From Amyloporia xantha (taxonomy: Eukaryota > Basidiomycota > Agaricomycetes > Polyporales > Adustoporiaceae): 64,000 bases of DNA. The notes below the pieces were generated by a model. That model made no database searches. It saw nothing but the letters and a program-made list of their open reading frames with translations, and was not told where the DNA came from. Positions 43,165 through 53,536 of this stretch are shown here, piece after piece (position 1 is the stretch's first letter; every line of letters begins with the position of its first letter). Where the stretch lies: the NCBI GenBank assembly GCA_036971615.1, contig JAYKKR010000021.1, positions 62,001 through 126,000 of the forward strand, written 5' to 3'. The translations under genes and the position numbers were made by a program.

Positions 43165-45086
43165 TCAGTCATCCAGTCCCTCATCGTCAGATCCCCAATC
43201 ATCAGCCATAGCCGCTGATGTCTCGGCATTGTCCTCCCTCCCGGTGTGAAGTATCCCGTTCTGGAGAGAGAAGCGCGCTGAGAATTCGGTGACCATTGTC
43301 TTGAGGTACGCACGCCTTTCGTCACGTTTCATCTGCTTGAAGTGAGTCTTCCGGAGCAAGAGCCCCTGCTTTGCACCAGCCTCCATCACATCCCACTGTC
43401 GAAGGCATTCGAGCTGCTCCTCTAGCTCCGCATTCTTCATCTCCGCAATAACAGCTTCGTCCATGATCAAGTGAATCTTCGACAGCCTCTCTGACTCTGC
43501 ATCCAATTTCGCTTGGCGTTCAACATTCCGCTGTCGCTTCATGTCAACAATGCGTTGATCAAAGACTACCTGGGCTTGCCGGTTTCTCTCCTCTAGCCTG
43601 CTCCTGTCGAGAATTCTCGCTTTTGCATACAAAAAGGTATGATCTTCAGGTGTTAGCTTAGCTAACATGAAGGCTTCGGTATCGTTGCGGCTGTACTTGG
43701 CCTGTGCATTATATGCATGCTGGGTTAACCTGGGCTTGAAACGCTTTGCTAACCGATAACTTCCCAGAGCGCCCTCGTTCGCATCATTTGTAGATGGCAT
43801 CCACGCATTTTCACGATCTGTTGCAGTCGCTGTATCAATGAGTCCGCCAGGTGCAAATTCGGCGGTAAACCATTCCCATGTGCTTAACGTTCCGCCGAGA
43901 AACAGGATGAAGATCTTCTCAAGGTGGACAAGCCTCCATGAATGCCTTTGGACTGCTGCGATTGCATCTGGATTCTCCCATGGCTGGCCATCCATGGCTC
44001 CCGTTTTATATGATGTGTGTGGGGACAGTAATAGCTGAGGATCCTCCATTAATATCTTTATGTGAGCCTTAACCTCTTGATGCAGGGGACCGAGATCAAG
44101 AATATTGACTTGTTCTGTTCCGGGGCCCTGAACGACACACATATAGGGATGTGTGACTGCTTGGGCATACAGTACGAGGACGGCGAGCTCTGTCAATGTG
44201 GCTGAGTCATGTAAAGCCTTATACACGTTGGCCTCCATGTGATTAAAATTATGTTTCTCCTTCTTGTCACGGATCATTTCCAGGAAGGTAATGTAATGTT
44301 CAAGATTGATAAGTAGTTCAGCTGCGGCATCACAATAGGTTTGATAGCGAGTGTTTGAAGTGTCCGGGAACATATACGGTTTGCCAGTAATCTGACGCAT
44401 ATAGTTCCGGTGCGTATCTTGCTGACCCTTCTTGTCATCTTTGTGATTGAATAAAGCACCCGCAAGGCTAGTCGCTTTGACACCACCCCGTGCTGAGGTC
44501 TTGAAGGCATGCTGCTCGGCTGCCGTAATAATGTCTGTGGCACTTGCAACGTTCCCGAGCTGCAATGTCGCAGCATTGTCTTTATTTGCAAGAAGTATAG
44601 GTGGCTCAAGTTCCAGTGTTGCCCATGCTGCCTGCATGGCACGATCACCGCCCTTCACGGAATTAAGTTCCTTGTGCATTGAGCAGCCCGCCCAAATTAG
44701 CAGCTTCAGTGATGCTCTCACACTGTCTGGGAGCTTCTCGAACACGGTCTTCCCCAAGCGGACGGAGAGGTCCTGCATAGCGGAGATGTCATGTGTGGCC
44801 TGTTCGGCTGGCGTGAGTGATTCCCATCGTTGGAGACCACCTGCCCGCTCAACCTTTGCAGCCATCGCATCCTCGAGAATTGGGTGCAGGGTGTCCCAAG
44901 ACGTTTCGAGCATTGACAATAGCTCTTGCTCTCCGAGGGATTGGTAAGTTGCCTTGTCTTTCCACTCCCCCATGAGACGAAATGTCTTCTTCTGATCCTC
45001 CGCATGGTCTCCATTCATGCCGCGCAGCTTCAGGGCTAGATCATCTGGTTTCAACGTCGCATGGGTGTGTCGTGCCAAAGGACTTC
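43165..45086 (-). pseudogene. Unclassified DDE-like multicopy gene, C-terminal part
   Basis: An open frame of about 637 residues, continuing in frame from 56787 across the Gypsy insertion (EVYNGS/PLARHTH). It contains MNGDHAEDQKKTFRL, LIWAGCSMHKELNSVKGGD, SLAGALFNHKDDKKGQQD, FPDTSNTRYQTYCDAAAEL, NHMEANVYKAL, TELAVLVLYAQAVTHPYM, LGPLHQEVKAH, WMPSTNDANEGALGSYR and a charged coiled coil (about 43440-43640). I recall long multicopy hypothetical proteins of this type in mushroom genomes. Asp in NGDHAEDQ and Glu in NDANEG, with Asp in SCDGTTN of the N-terminal part, are spaced like a DDE/RNase H catalytic triad; this is inference only. This half is intact apart from the insertion. Confidence 0.6.
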
Positions 45087-46145
45087 TGTTAAGAACTAGG
45101 GTAATACTAGTACCTAAGCTTGTATATCAGTAGTAATAGATAGAGATGGAAATACTTATGGGTTTGAAGCGAAGACTCAAGTAGTCTTCAGAGGTTTAAT
45201 ACCGATATACCGAGTAAGTAACGTAAGACCAAAAGGTCTTAGAGCTTGAAGACAGTAAGTTTGATTGGTATCGATTAAGACCGAAGGTCGTAGGCTTAAG
45301 ACCGTCTTAAGGCGATACCGCTTGGAGCGCACACAGTGATAAGTTTGAGGTAAAGAGTAAAGACTTCTTATTACAAGATAACTCAATTCCTTCGCAAGTA
45401 TTGTTGCCAGACCAAGGACTTAGGTAGCGCAGGGCAATACCGAAGTCCACTACTTAGCGCGAAGCTATAAGTAGCTTGTCAAGTCTGGGATAGATCGTTT
45501 TACCAGCGCGTAGCTATGGTAAGATCTACAATAGTAATTGAAGGAGACTAGGTCTCGTTGTGCTAAGAGCTTTAAGGGTAAAGTGGATTGCTCGAAACCG
45601 AAGACCGTTGGTCTTCTTAAATACAAGTGAGATATGCTAGAAGGTTCCTTAACACGCCGTATCCTACAAGCTATTGTACACAGCCTTATACCTATGCTCC
45701 TATTGTTCTTACTTCACCGCATGGGATCCTAAGTGAGACCGCACCATTACCTGCCGTCCTAGAGTGGCCTCCCTCGGTCATCCTTCGGTCTTGCTTCGGT
45801 CTCGAGCAAGCCTTATGCAAGACCGGCCCGTATCTCCTTACTCGGCTCGAAGTACCGGTCCTCGTGGGTTTCACGGGATTCGGTATCTTGCGTTCTCTGT
45901 AGGCGTTTGTGGGTCCCTGAGATCCGCTTTCGCTAGGGAAAGTAATTCGAGAGTTCCAGCGGGATAGGTTACTGAGTCACTTTCCTAAACGAGACGCGGT
46001 CTCACACGCGAAGCAAGAGGGTTGGCTGATACCGGCGTTCCGTTAGGTCTTGGACAGGTAGTGAAGGACTACCCGTTAGTTGGGGACCGAGCTGCACACC
46101 AGTGGTCTCGGTCTTAAAAGGAGACTAATCACGATATCCATAACA
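45087..46145 (-). repeat. Gypsy 3' LTR
   Basis: A 1059-bp LTR. In element orientation it starts TGTTATGGATATCG and ends AGTTCTTAACA. It is dense in AGACCG/CGGTCT words, several of them forming short hairpins such as AAGACCGTTGGTCTT. Confidence 0.95.
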
Positions 46146-46158
46146 TAGCCCCCCCAGT
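46144..46158 (-). other. Gypsy polypurine tract
   Basis: On the minus strand ACTGGGGGGGCTA directly precedes the 3' LTR. Confidence 0.7.
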
Positions 46159-46192
46159 CCTGCATTACCGTCTAAGACCGCTGCTTGCAATC

Positions 46193-47510
46193 ATGGCCCC
46201 GCTTTCTCTCGAAGATATGCCTGCGTCGATACTCGCAGAAACTTTCGAAATTCCTTCGGCTCCTCCCCTCTGGACTCCCGAGCTCCTACGCGAGTTCGAA
46301 ATTCGTCTTTGGGAATCCATGAATTCCGAGCTCTACGACTGGGAGCTGATCGACGCGATTCATCGCGCCCACATGGTGAGTCTGCGGTTTTAGTTCATTA
46401 CTCGCCTGGAATACCTGTTGAAACCGAGCTTTCTTAAAAGAATGACGAAATTCTGGACTCTCTGGAGGAGCAACCAGACCTCGACCTCCCTCCTTTGATG
46501 CTGGCGCTGACCGTGTGGCGGGAAGACCGACATGATCTTCCTGCTACTTATCCCGCTTTTCTAGCGTCTCGCGATGTAATCGATGATGCGCCCGAGTTCT
46601 GGTTAGGTAAGTTTCAATTCCTCGGTTTGATTGAGACCGAGCGGCTGACCTCAGGCTCCTAGTTGAAGGCGAAGACGATGACATTGACTTGGAGGCGATG
46701 GAGGAAGAAGTCGGACTGATTCGACGAGTAAGTTATTCCGCTTGTAAGACCGATAGATAGGGTTTACTAATATCCTTATCTTCTGATGCTTAGTTTCGAG
46801 GGCAAAACCGGTGTGCACGCTGCAAGGCAGCTGAGCAGGAAGTCTGCGAAACTCTGCGCCCTGGTGGCGCTTGCACTTTCTGCAGCGGCAAGAAACAGCG
46901 GTGCTCCATTAGTGGGGGGCGCGGTCGATACCGACGTTTGGCGAGTGAGACGGTAGGGGTACCTGTAGTCGACTCAGGAGGCGCGGTCTTTCCGGTCTTC
47001 CACCAAGCGTTCAGGTGAGACCGCTCCTTCTCTGTTTCCTGCCTGGGTTCTAACCTTTCCGTCGGTTTGTAGCGGCCTCTTCGGATCGTTCTACGCGGTC
47101 TAAGCGGTCTCGACATACCACTCAGTCCTCTCAAAGGACGTCTACCCCTCCTGTCACTCCCTTGAATGAGGAGTCAATCGTAGCGGAGAATGAACCGAGA
47201 CCGGCGGAGGCGTATACTCCTCCCGTCACTCCTTTGGATGAGGAATCGGTTGTAGTGGCAGACGAACCAAGACCGGCGGAGGCTGGTCCTGGGCCAGCCA
47301 CCCTTGCCCAGCAGGAACGCGCGCTTTGAAGCGCAGATAGCGGAACTGCAACGTCAACTGCAGGAAGTGACTGGTAAGCAACGGTCCAAGGGTGCTGCTA
47401 AGAGACGTCGTCAGCGGGAAAGAAGAAAAGCGCGAAAGGCTGCGGAGACCGAGAAGGGGAAGGGCGTTGACCGTGACGAAGATGACGAGGACGAGACCGA
47501 GGAGGAGTAA
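46193..47510 (+). CDS. Antisense accessory gene of the Gypsy element, Cys-rich and coiled coil
   Basis: It runs opposite to gag-pol, with its ATG 48 bp from the inner edge of the LTR. Exons about 46193-46375, 46441-46606, 46663-46727, 46794-47014 and one from about 47073 are separated by introns of about 50-65 bp with good GT...AG ends. The product begins MAPLSLEDMPASILAETFE. Exon 4 holds CARCKAAEQEVC and CTFCSGKKQRC, six Cys in CxxCK-CxxC-CxxC-type spacing reminiscent of fungal Zn-cluster or zinc-finger proteins. Then come Ser/Arg-rich sequence, two copies of a PPVTPLxEES...ENEPRPAEA repeat of about 23 residues, and a coiled-coil basic tail (EAQIAELQRQLQEVTGKQ, then a KRRRQRERRKARK patch) ending in an acidic tail. 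One shift near 47325 separates repeat and tail. Role unknown; nucleic-acid binding is plausible. Confidence 0.6.
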
Positions 47511-47744
47511 ACGGACTCGTGTACCAAGGACTTCATTATCGTAGTCGTGTCTTATTCGTAAATGGTCGGTTTTTTGTAAAATAAATCCTTTTCTTGTAGA
47601 GATCAAGACCGAGTGACAGATAAATAAGAGAAATGATATTTGACTAGTGAAGCATGCAGTTCCCTTTCGGTTCTCACTTATTTCTAAGCACAAGAAACCT
47701 GACCATTACAACCCTGGTAATCATGAGAAGGATGATTCCCACAT

Positions 47745-48482
47745 CTATCCCCCCACCAAAATGAAGTCCTCATCCGAGTCCGTACCTTCCTCGTCCATGG
47801 AAGAGTCATCGGTCTCGTCCATCACCCTGTCGAAGTATGGCGAGACCGGGTCATATTCTTCCGCACGTCGGATGGAGCGGGTGGGGTGGAGGATAAGCTC
47901 TCGACACTCGTTTGCGGACTCGCCCTCCGTGAAACCGGGCCATCCTATAGACTTGTAGTAGGATACCAGCTGACGATCCACGGTCTCGATACCGGTAAGA
48001 CCGTTAGGAAGAGCCAAGCAGGCATGCACGAATTCACCGACCCATGAGATAGCATCAATGCCATCACGCTGAGCGTCCGCAACCGCGGTCATAGCCTCCT
48101 CTTCAGAGGGGAAGAGTCGATTTAACTCGTTGAATTCGCCATAGAAAGGGGCAGTGAGGAAGACGGGGGGAGACCGTATACCGAGCTGGCGGCAGGCGAG
48201 CTTGATCTGAGGGGTTATAGTGAACTGCGTGTGGACGGTCTCGAGAAGCGAGCCACAAGGCGGCGGCGAAACCGGTATGGATGGTGGTTCGGTCTGGAAG
48301 ACCGACTCTGGTGATACAGATGGGGAAAGGGGAGTCCAAGTGAAGAAATTTCCTACGAACATAGTCGAGGGAAAGTAAGGGTCGGCAACTTGAGCCAGGG
48401 GAGTCGTAGGAATGAGAGCGAGTTCCCTGGTAGCTGAAGTAAGAGCGGTCATGGAGCGGTCTTCGTCAAATATAGCAGACAT
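47745..48482 (-). CDS. Accessory ORF of the Gypsy element, unknown function
   Basis: A 245-codon intact frame in sense orientation between the chromodomain and the 3' LTR. It begins MSAIFDEDRSMTALTS and includes FTITPQIKLACRQLG, ISWVGEFVHACLALPNGL, QLVSYYKSIGWPGFTEGE and an acidic end (DETDDSSMDEEGTDSDEDF). No domain recognised. It is the only sense frame of the element that has no break, which argues for a coding role. Its 3' end faces the antisense gene's 3' end about 235 bp away. Confidence 0.6.
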   Translation of the reverse strand: MSAIFDEDRSMTALTSATRELALIPTTPLAQVADPYFPSTMFVGNFFTWTPLSPSVSPESVFQTEPPSIPVSPPPCGSLLETVHTQFTITPQIKLACRQLGIRSPPVFLTAPFYGEFNELNRLFPSEEEAMTAVADAQRDGIDAISWVGEFVHACLALPNGLTGIETVDRQLVSYYKSIGWPGFTEGESANECRELILHPTRSIRRAEEYDPVSPYFDRVMDETDDSSMDEEGTDSDEDFILVGG

Positions 48483-48774
48483 GAGTCAAAAGTATAAGAG
48501 GTAGTTGAGCTTGGGAGTTCTGTTGGAAAGAAGACGGATTTGATGCAAGACTGTGATGAGAGGTGATCCCTTAAATATGAATCCTTCTTAGAGTGGGCCC
48601 TACCCTTGAGAGACCGAGACAGCGGGAAATTAACTTATTGTTCAGAGTGGCATAGCAGAATCGTAGAGAAATAACTTACCGGGAAAAGGAGGAAGGTGGC
48701 TTCCTGCCTGGTTTAGTGTACCCGAGACCGGTTATGCTTGCTTTATGCGCCAGTAGCCAGACCCAGCTTACTAG
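48483..48774. other. Spacer within the Gypsy element
   Basis: About 290 bp between the accessory ORF and the chromodomain, without a reading frame. Several AGACCG words are present. Confidence 0.5.
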
Positions 48775-51705
48775 TTACTGCGGCTCGATTCTTCTGGTCT
48801 TGCCAATCCTTGAGCACATCGGGGGCGCGTTGCGGAGCTGAGACCGAGTCAGCCATTCATCGTATTCAGGACCGTATCCCACAAATCGAGTCTTGAATAG
48901 AGGGATCCTACGGCCATTACGCCCTCGTCGAGACCGCTCCGCTATAATGGATTCTACCTCGAATTCTGGCAACTCATTAAAGTCTTGGCGAGAGAGATCC
49001 TTGATCGGTCTCTCTCCGAATTCCGCAGGGGACTCGTGATACCGTTCGAGATGCGCTATGTTGATCACAGGGTGTATTCCATAGGAGGCAGGTAGGCGAA
49101 CCTGATAAGCCACTGCACTGATTTTACGGATGATCTCAAAAGGCCCGTCGTACTTCATTAGCAGCTTCCGCCCCGACCTGATTGAGACCGAAGTAGCTCT
49201 AAGGAGTCCACATTTAGCACTACTTTGTCCCCGACCTCGAATTCAGTCATGAGCCGCCCGTTATTGTAAGCCCTCTTTTGGTGTATCTGACCCAAGTACA
49301 GAGCTTCTTGAGCGTCGTGCCGATCAGCCATGAATCCATCTACCATATCTCCTGCCTCGGGGTGGCTTGTATCTGAGACCGATCGCGGGATCGCGGGTCC
49401 GGGATTCATTACCGTGCCCCCCGTGACCGGGTGATATCCGCGGAGCAAGTAAGCGGGCGAATATCCAGTGGCAGAGTGCGGGCTTGTATTGTAGGATAAT
49501 CGAAGACCGTCCAAGTGGTCAGACCAATCATCCCTAGACGGACCGATGTAGGCTCGCATTGCGATTTCCAAGGTCTGATTCAGGATCTCGGTCTGACCAT
49601 CCGCTTGAGGGTGATATGACGTCGTCAGAGACCGATCGATCTTCATGAGTCTACAGACCTCCTTCCAGAAATCTCCTCCAGCGCACGTCTCGGTCTGAAA
49701 TGATTTGTTTGGGCAGACCGTATTCACTGAAGACATGCTTGAATAGGAGCGCAGCAGTCTCCTTTTCCGTGATCTTCGTAGTGGTTGGAATAAATAGACC
49801 GTACTTAGTGAGCTTGTCCACTATTACCAAGATGTTATCGAAACCGCTGGAATTAGGAAGTTCAGGAATAAAATCCATAGTGATCACTTCGAAGGGTCGA
49901 GTCGGAATCGGTATAGGTTGAAGAAGACCGATTGGAGCATGTCGTCTTGGCTTAGATTTCTGACAAACGTCGCAAGTGGAAACATATCTCTTAATATCCC
50001 TAGACATCCGTGGCCAGTAGTAAGTGGATGCTATTCGATTGTAAGACCGATGATAACCAGCGTGAGCTCCTTCCGTCATTAAATCATGAGCCTCCTTCAT
50101 GACCGGCACCCGCATTGCATCCGGTACACACAGTCGACTGTTACCTTGATGATCCTCAAAATGAATCAGTCCTTCTGAGGTGGTAGTGTATTGAGGAAAT
50201 TCGGGATTAGACCAGTTGGTTTCGGTCTCAAGACTCTTCTTGACCTTACTGAAATGCTCGTCCTTTCGATAGGCTTCCTTCCAAGCTTGGACCTCCTCAG
50301 GGGTAATGCCGATTAGAAGCGAGTGCGTTGACGAGGTTTGGTAGACCGAACTTTGATGGATCTCGGACTCCGTACAGTCGTGCGATGCGAACAAGACCGT
50401 TACCTCCTCGACTTGCTCATCGCGGTCTAAGATCTCACAAAACCGGGCCGCGACCTTGATCAACTTTTCCTCGAATCGCGGTCCCAATTCCTCGTACATA
50501 TTCCTGAGGGGATCCTCTACTTCCTGGTGAAGTTGCAGTGCATCAGTAGGATCAGAGGAAGGGCCGTCTTGGTAAGGGATCCTTCGTCGAAGTCTCGAGA
50601 TAGGATCGACGTTAGAATGGACTCGTCCTGCTCTGTGAATAATCTTGAGACCGGGGTATGCAGCGAACACTGTTCCCCAGGTCAGTAGTCTTCGATTTAC
50701 GTTCTGAAAGGTCCGACTCCAGGTTAGGGCGGCATGGTCCGTAATGGCCAAGACCGAAGATCCTTCCAAGAACGATTGGAACTTGATTAAGCCTTCCTTG
50801 AGAGCGAGAGCTTCTCGTTCAGTGGGAGAATAATTTCGTTCCGCTGCTTTCAGAATGCGAGACCAGTAGGCAATCACTCTTTCGACATGGACTGTAGTGT
50901 CTTCAAAGCGGTCAGCCCATTGACCAGGAGCGGGCACATCGCTTTCTGTTGGGGAGACTGCGACCACCAGGTTCGGTATTGGCTCCTTATTGTCGAAGGC
51001 TCTCTTTAACCGCTCGTAGACCTTAGTGCCTCGTAAATCCTTGATCAACATGGGCTGTACTTGTTGAAGAATAGCGGCGAGACCGTAGTCACAAGCGTCG
51101 GTATACAATCGGTATGGTCTTCCAGGCATAGCATATGCTCGAACCGGAGCGTTAACCAGAACCTGCTTGCAAAGGTTGAAAGCCTCTTGATGCGCTTCGG
51201 TCCATTCCCAACCTAAACCTTCCTTCTTGAGGAGACCGAACAATGGGGCTGCAATCCAAGCATAGAAAGGAATATAAGAAGAAAAGTATACCATCATTCC
51301 CAAGAAGACTTGTAATTCCTTTACATTTCGCGGTTCCATGAGACCGACAATAGCATCCACCTTCTCTTTGTGGGTAGAGATTCCGAGGCGGGACACCTTT
51401 TGTCCTAGAAGAAGTAATGATTGATAGGCTAAATGACATTTTCCTGGAGAGAGGGTTATACCGGCTTGTTCTATAGCAAGGAAGACCGAATTGAGGTGCT
51501 TAACGTGGTCCTCGAATGAAGTAGAATATACCACGATGTCGTCGATATATACCAGCGCAAATATCCATAGGAAAGGTGCCAAAATGTTCTGCATTACTCT
51601 TTGAAAAACACTAGGACCGTTTCTGAAACCGAAAGGCATACGTCGGAATTGGTGAAGACCGCGATGAGTGCGAAAAGCGGTTTTCTCCTTATCCTTATCT
51701 GCCAT
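48775..51705 (-). pseudogene. Gypsy Pol: reverse transcriptase, RNase H, integrase, chromodomain
   Basis: Domains in order: reverse transcriptase (MADKDKEKTAFRTHRGLHQF, FGFRNGPSVFQRVMQNI, catalytic ALVYIDDIVVYS), RNase H (YRLYTDACDYGLAAIL, SFLEGSSVLAITDHAALTW), integrase zinc-binding region (AGYHRSYNRIASTYYWPRM, CDVCQKSKPRRHAPIG) and core (TMDFIPELPNS, ISDRD, ADGQTEILNQTLE). A chromodomain follows (IIAERSRRGRNGRRIPLFK, RFVGYGPEYDEWLTRSQLRN). Chromodomains of this class can guide integration to heterochromatin. One-base shifts occur near 49675 (inside the integrase core) and 49160 (before MKYDGPFEII), so the polyprotein is not continuous as assembled. Confidence 0.92.
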
Positions 51706-53536
51706 TTCTAATTGAGTGAAACCAGAGAGAGCGTCGAGGGTGGATAACCATTGCGCACCCGTAAGAGCCTGTAAGATATCCTCCTGCTTGGGCAGAGGGA
51801 ACTCATCCGGTATTACTTGGTCATTGAGCTTTCAAAATCAATAACCATCCTAGGTTTCCCGTTCCGGTATACTATGAATGCAGGCGCACCCCATGGACTT
51901 TTGGAGGGTTCGATCACTCCTAATTCCAGCCAAGCATCCATCTGTTTGTCCATAACTTCTCGTTTAGCCGGGGACGAAGGAAAGGGAGGGAGAGAGACCG
52001 GAGTAGAGTTCGGTTTTAACGGTACCTCGACCTTGGCGTTGTAATGCCCTAATCGTCCATTCAGGCTGAAGGCTAACTTATGCTTTAAAACCACCTGTTC
52101 CAGAACCGATCGCTGAGAATCCGATACGTGACTACTGAAGTCGGCCTCCTTGAGGAGTTGAGACTCGTCAATAATCTCCTCTGGGGGCTCCCCGGTCTTG
52201 GGTCCTCCCTCTAATGGTTCCGTAGAGGAAGGGTCTTCTACAGTATCCTTTCCTCGACTAGTGATCAGGTCTTGGACAGTGCTTGAGACCGTTTGACCTT
52301 GGGCCAAGTGGCTAAGCACATCTATGGATCCGTTACTTTCCATTAATAAACGTATAAACCTAGCGTGGGATGCCGCCTTGGCTAAGGCGGTCTTGCCCAT
52401 TCCCTCAGGTCGGTCTAGCCATTTATCGGGATCGAAAGCCTTTCCAAGAAGTTGCCCAGCAGGAATGATCATAGGGTGCTTACTGAAGTTGGCGACGTGT
52501 AGAGCCGGTCTTTCCGAGGAGATGAATGAGTCCGTGGTAGCGAATACATCCTCCATATTCTTATGCGTTTGAAAAGACCGTTCTACAAATAATGACTTCA
52601 AGTTGTCTTCGAATGGCGCGTAGACTGGTACTAGCTTAGAGGATTCTGGCGGAATGATAACCATCTGCTTAGCTCGGACTAGATTATCTTGAGACCGAGA
52701 GCGCTGTTGTCGCTTTCGCCGTTGATTCCTCTTATGTAGTCTTGTCCTCCCCGTGCGGTCTCGCGATCCTATGAATACCTTGAAGGCTTGGCCATGATCA
52801 TCGGTAAGTGAAGAAGTCGAATTCTCTACTTCCAAGGAAATTCCTGTGTCCGCAAACTGAATCGCGGTCTTACCGTCCTGCCTTAAGACCGATAGAGAAT
52901 ACTGATCCGCGAAGTCGTTGCCTAAAATGAAAGGAGTAGTCATTCCTTTGACCACATAAGCTTCGACATTCATTTTAATGGATCGGTCTTCGGTCTTGAA
53001 GATCAAGTCAATAGGAACGTAGCCAGAAATCTTAGCGCGGCCAGTGACCTGCACTAAGTTGATCTTCTGTCCCGCTTTGATCTTAGGAGGGTGGACCATC
53101 TCTTCGAGACATCTGGCAGAGATAAGAGTGATATCTGAACCCGAGTCGATGATTATATCCTGCATTTCTACCTCTCGATCCCCTAGGAATCCGCGGGCCT
53201 TGGTAGCTTTAGATCCCAGAAAAGAGCATCCGGGTGGTCGAGCGAGGTGTTTGCGAAGCTCTAAGACCGGTTGATTGTCTAGAGAGACCGGTCCTTGGAA
53301 GAGAGATCGAAGATTTTTAGTAGCGAGCCTGCGACTCCGTCGAAGGGGAGGAGGAGCGGGCGGGCACTATAAACCGTGACTGATTTGGACTCCGGAGTAG
53401 CCGAGGGGACTGTCTCTCCCTCCAGGGCCTTACCTACTGCTTCGGTCTTGCTAGGCTGAGCAAGATATACAGAGGGTTCGGTAGACTGGAGGGATTCATG
53501 AAAATCCTGCTCGGTCTCAGACTCTACATCCGACAA
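51706..53536 (-). pseudogene. Gypsy protease and start of reverse transcriptase
   Basis: The aspartic protease site IIIDSGSDITLI is at about 53150, followed by FILGNDFADQY, a basic linker, SVLEQVVLKHKLAFSLNGR, LGVIEPSKSPWGAPAFIVY and RMVIDF, the start of reverse transcriptase. A one-base shift near 51838 moves the continuation (KLNDQVIPDEFPLPK, LSTLDALSGFTQLEM) into the downstream frame. Sequence upstream of 53165 (SLQSTEPSVYLAQPSKTE) links to gag. Confidence 0.88.

Noticed and set aside
47226..47693. Minus-strand open frame with hydrophobic segments, env-like
   Set aside because: It lies antisense to the coiled-coil tail of the Cys-rich gene and its Leu/Pro composition is that of a shadow frame.
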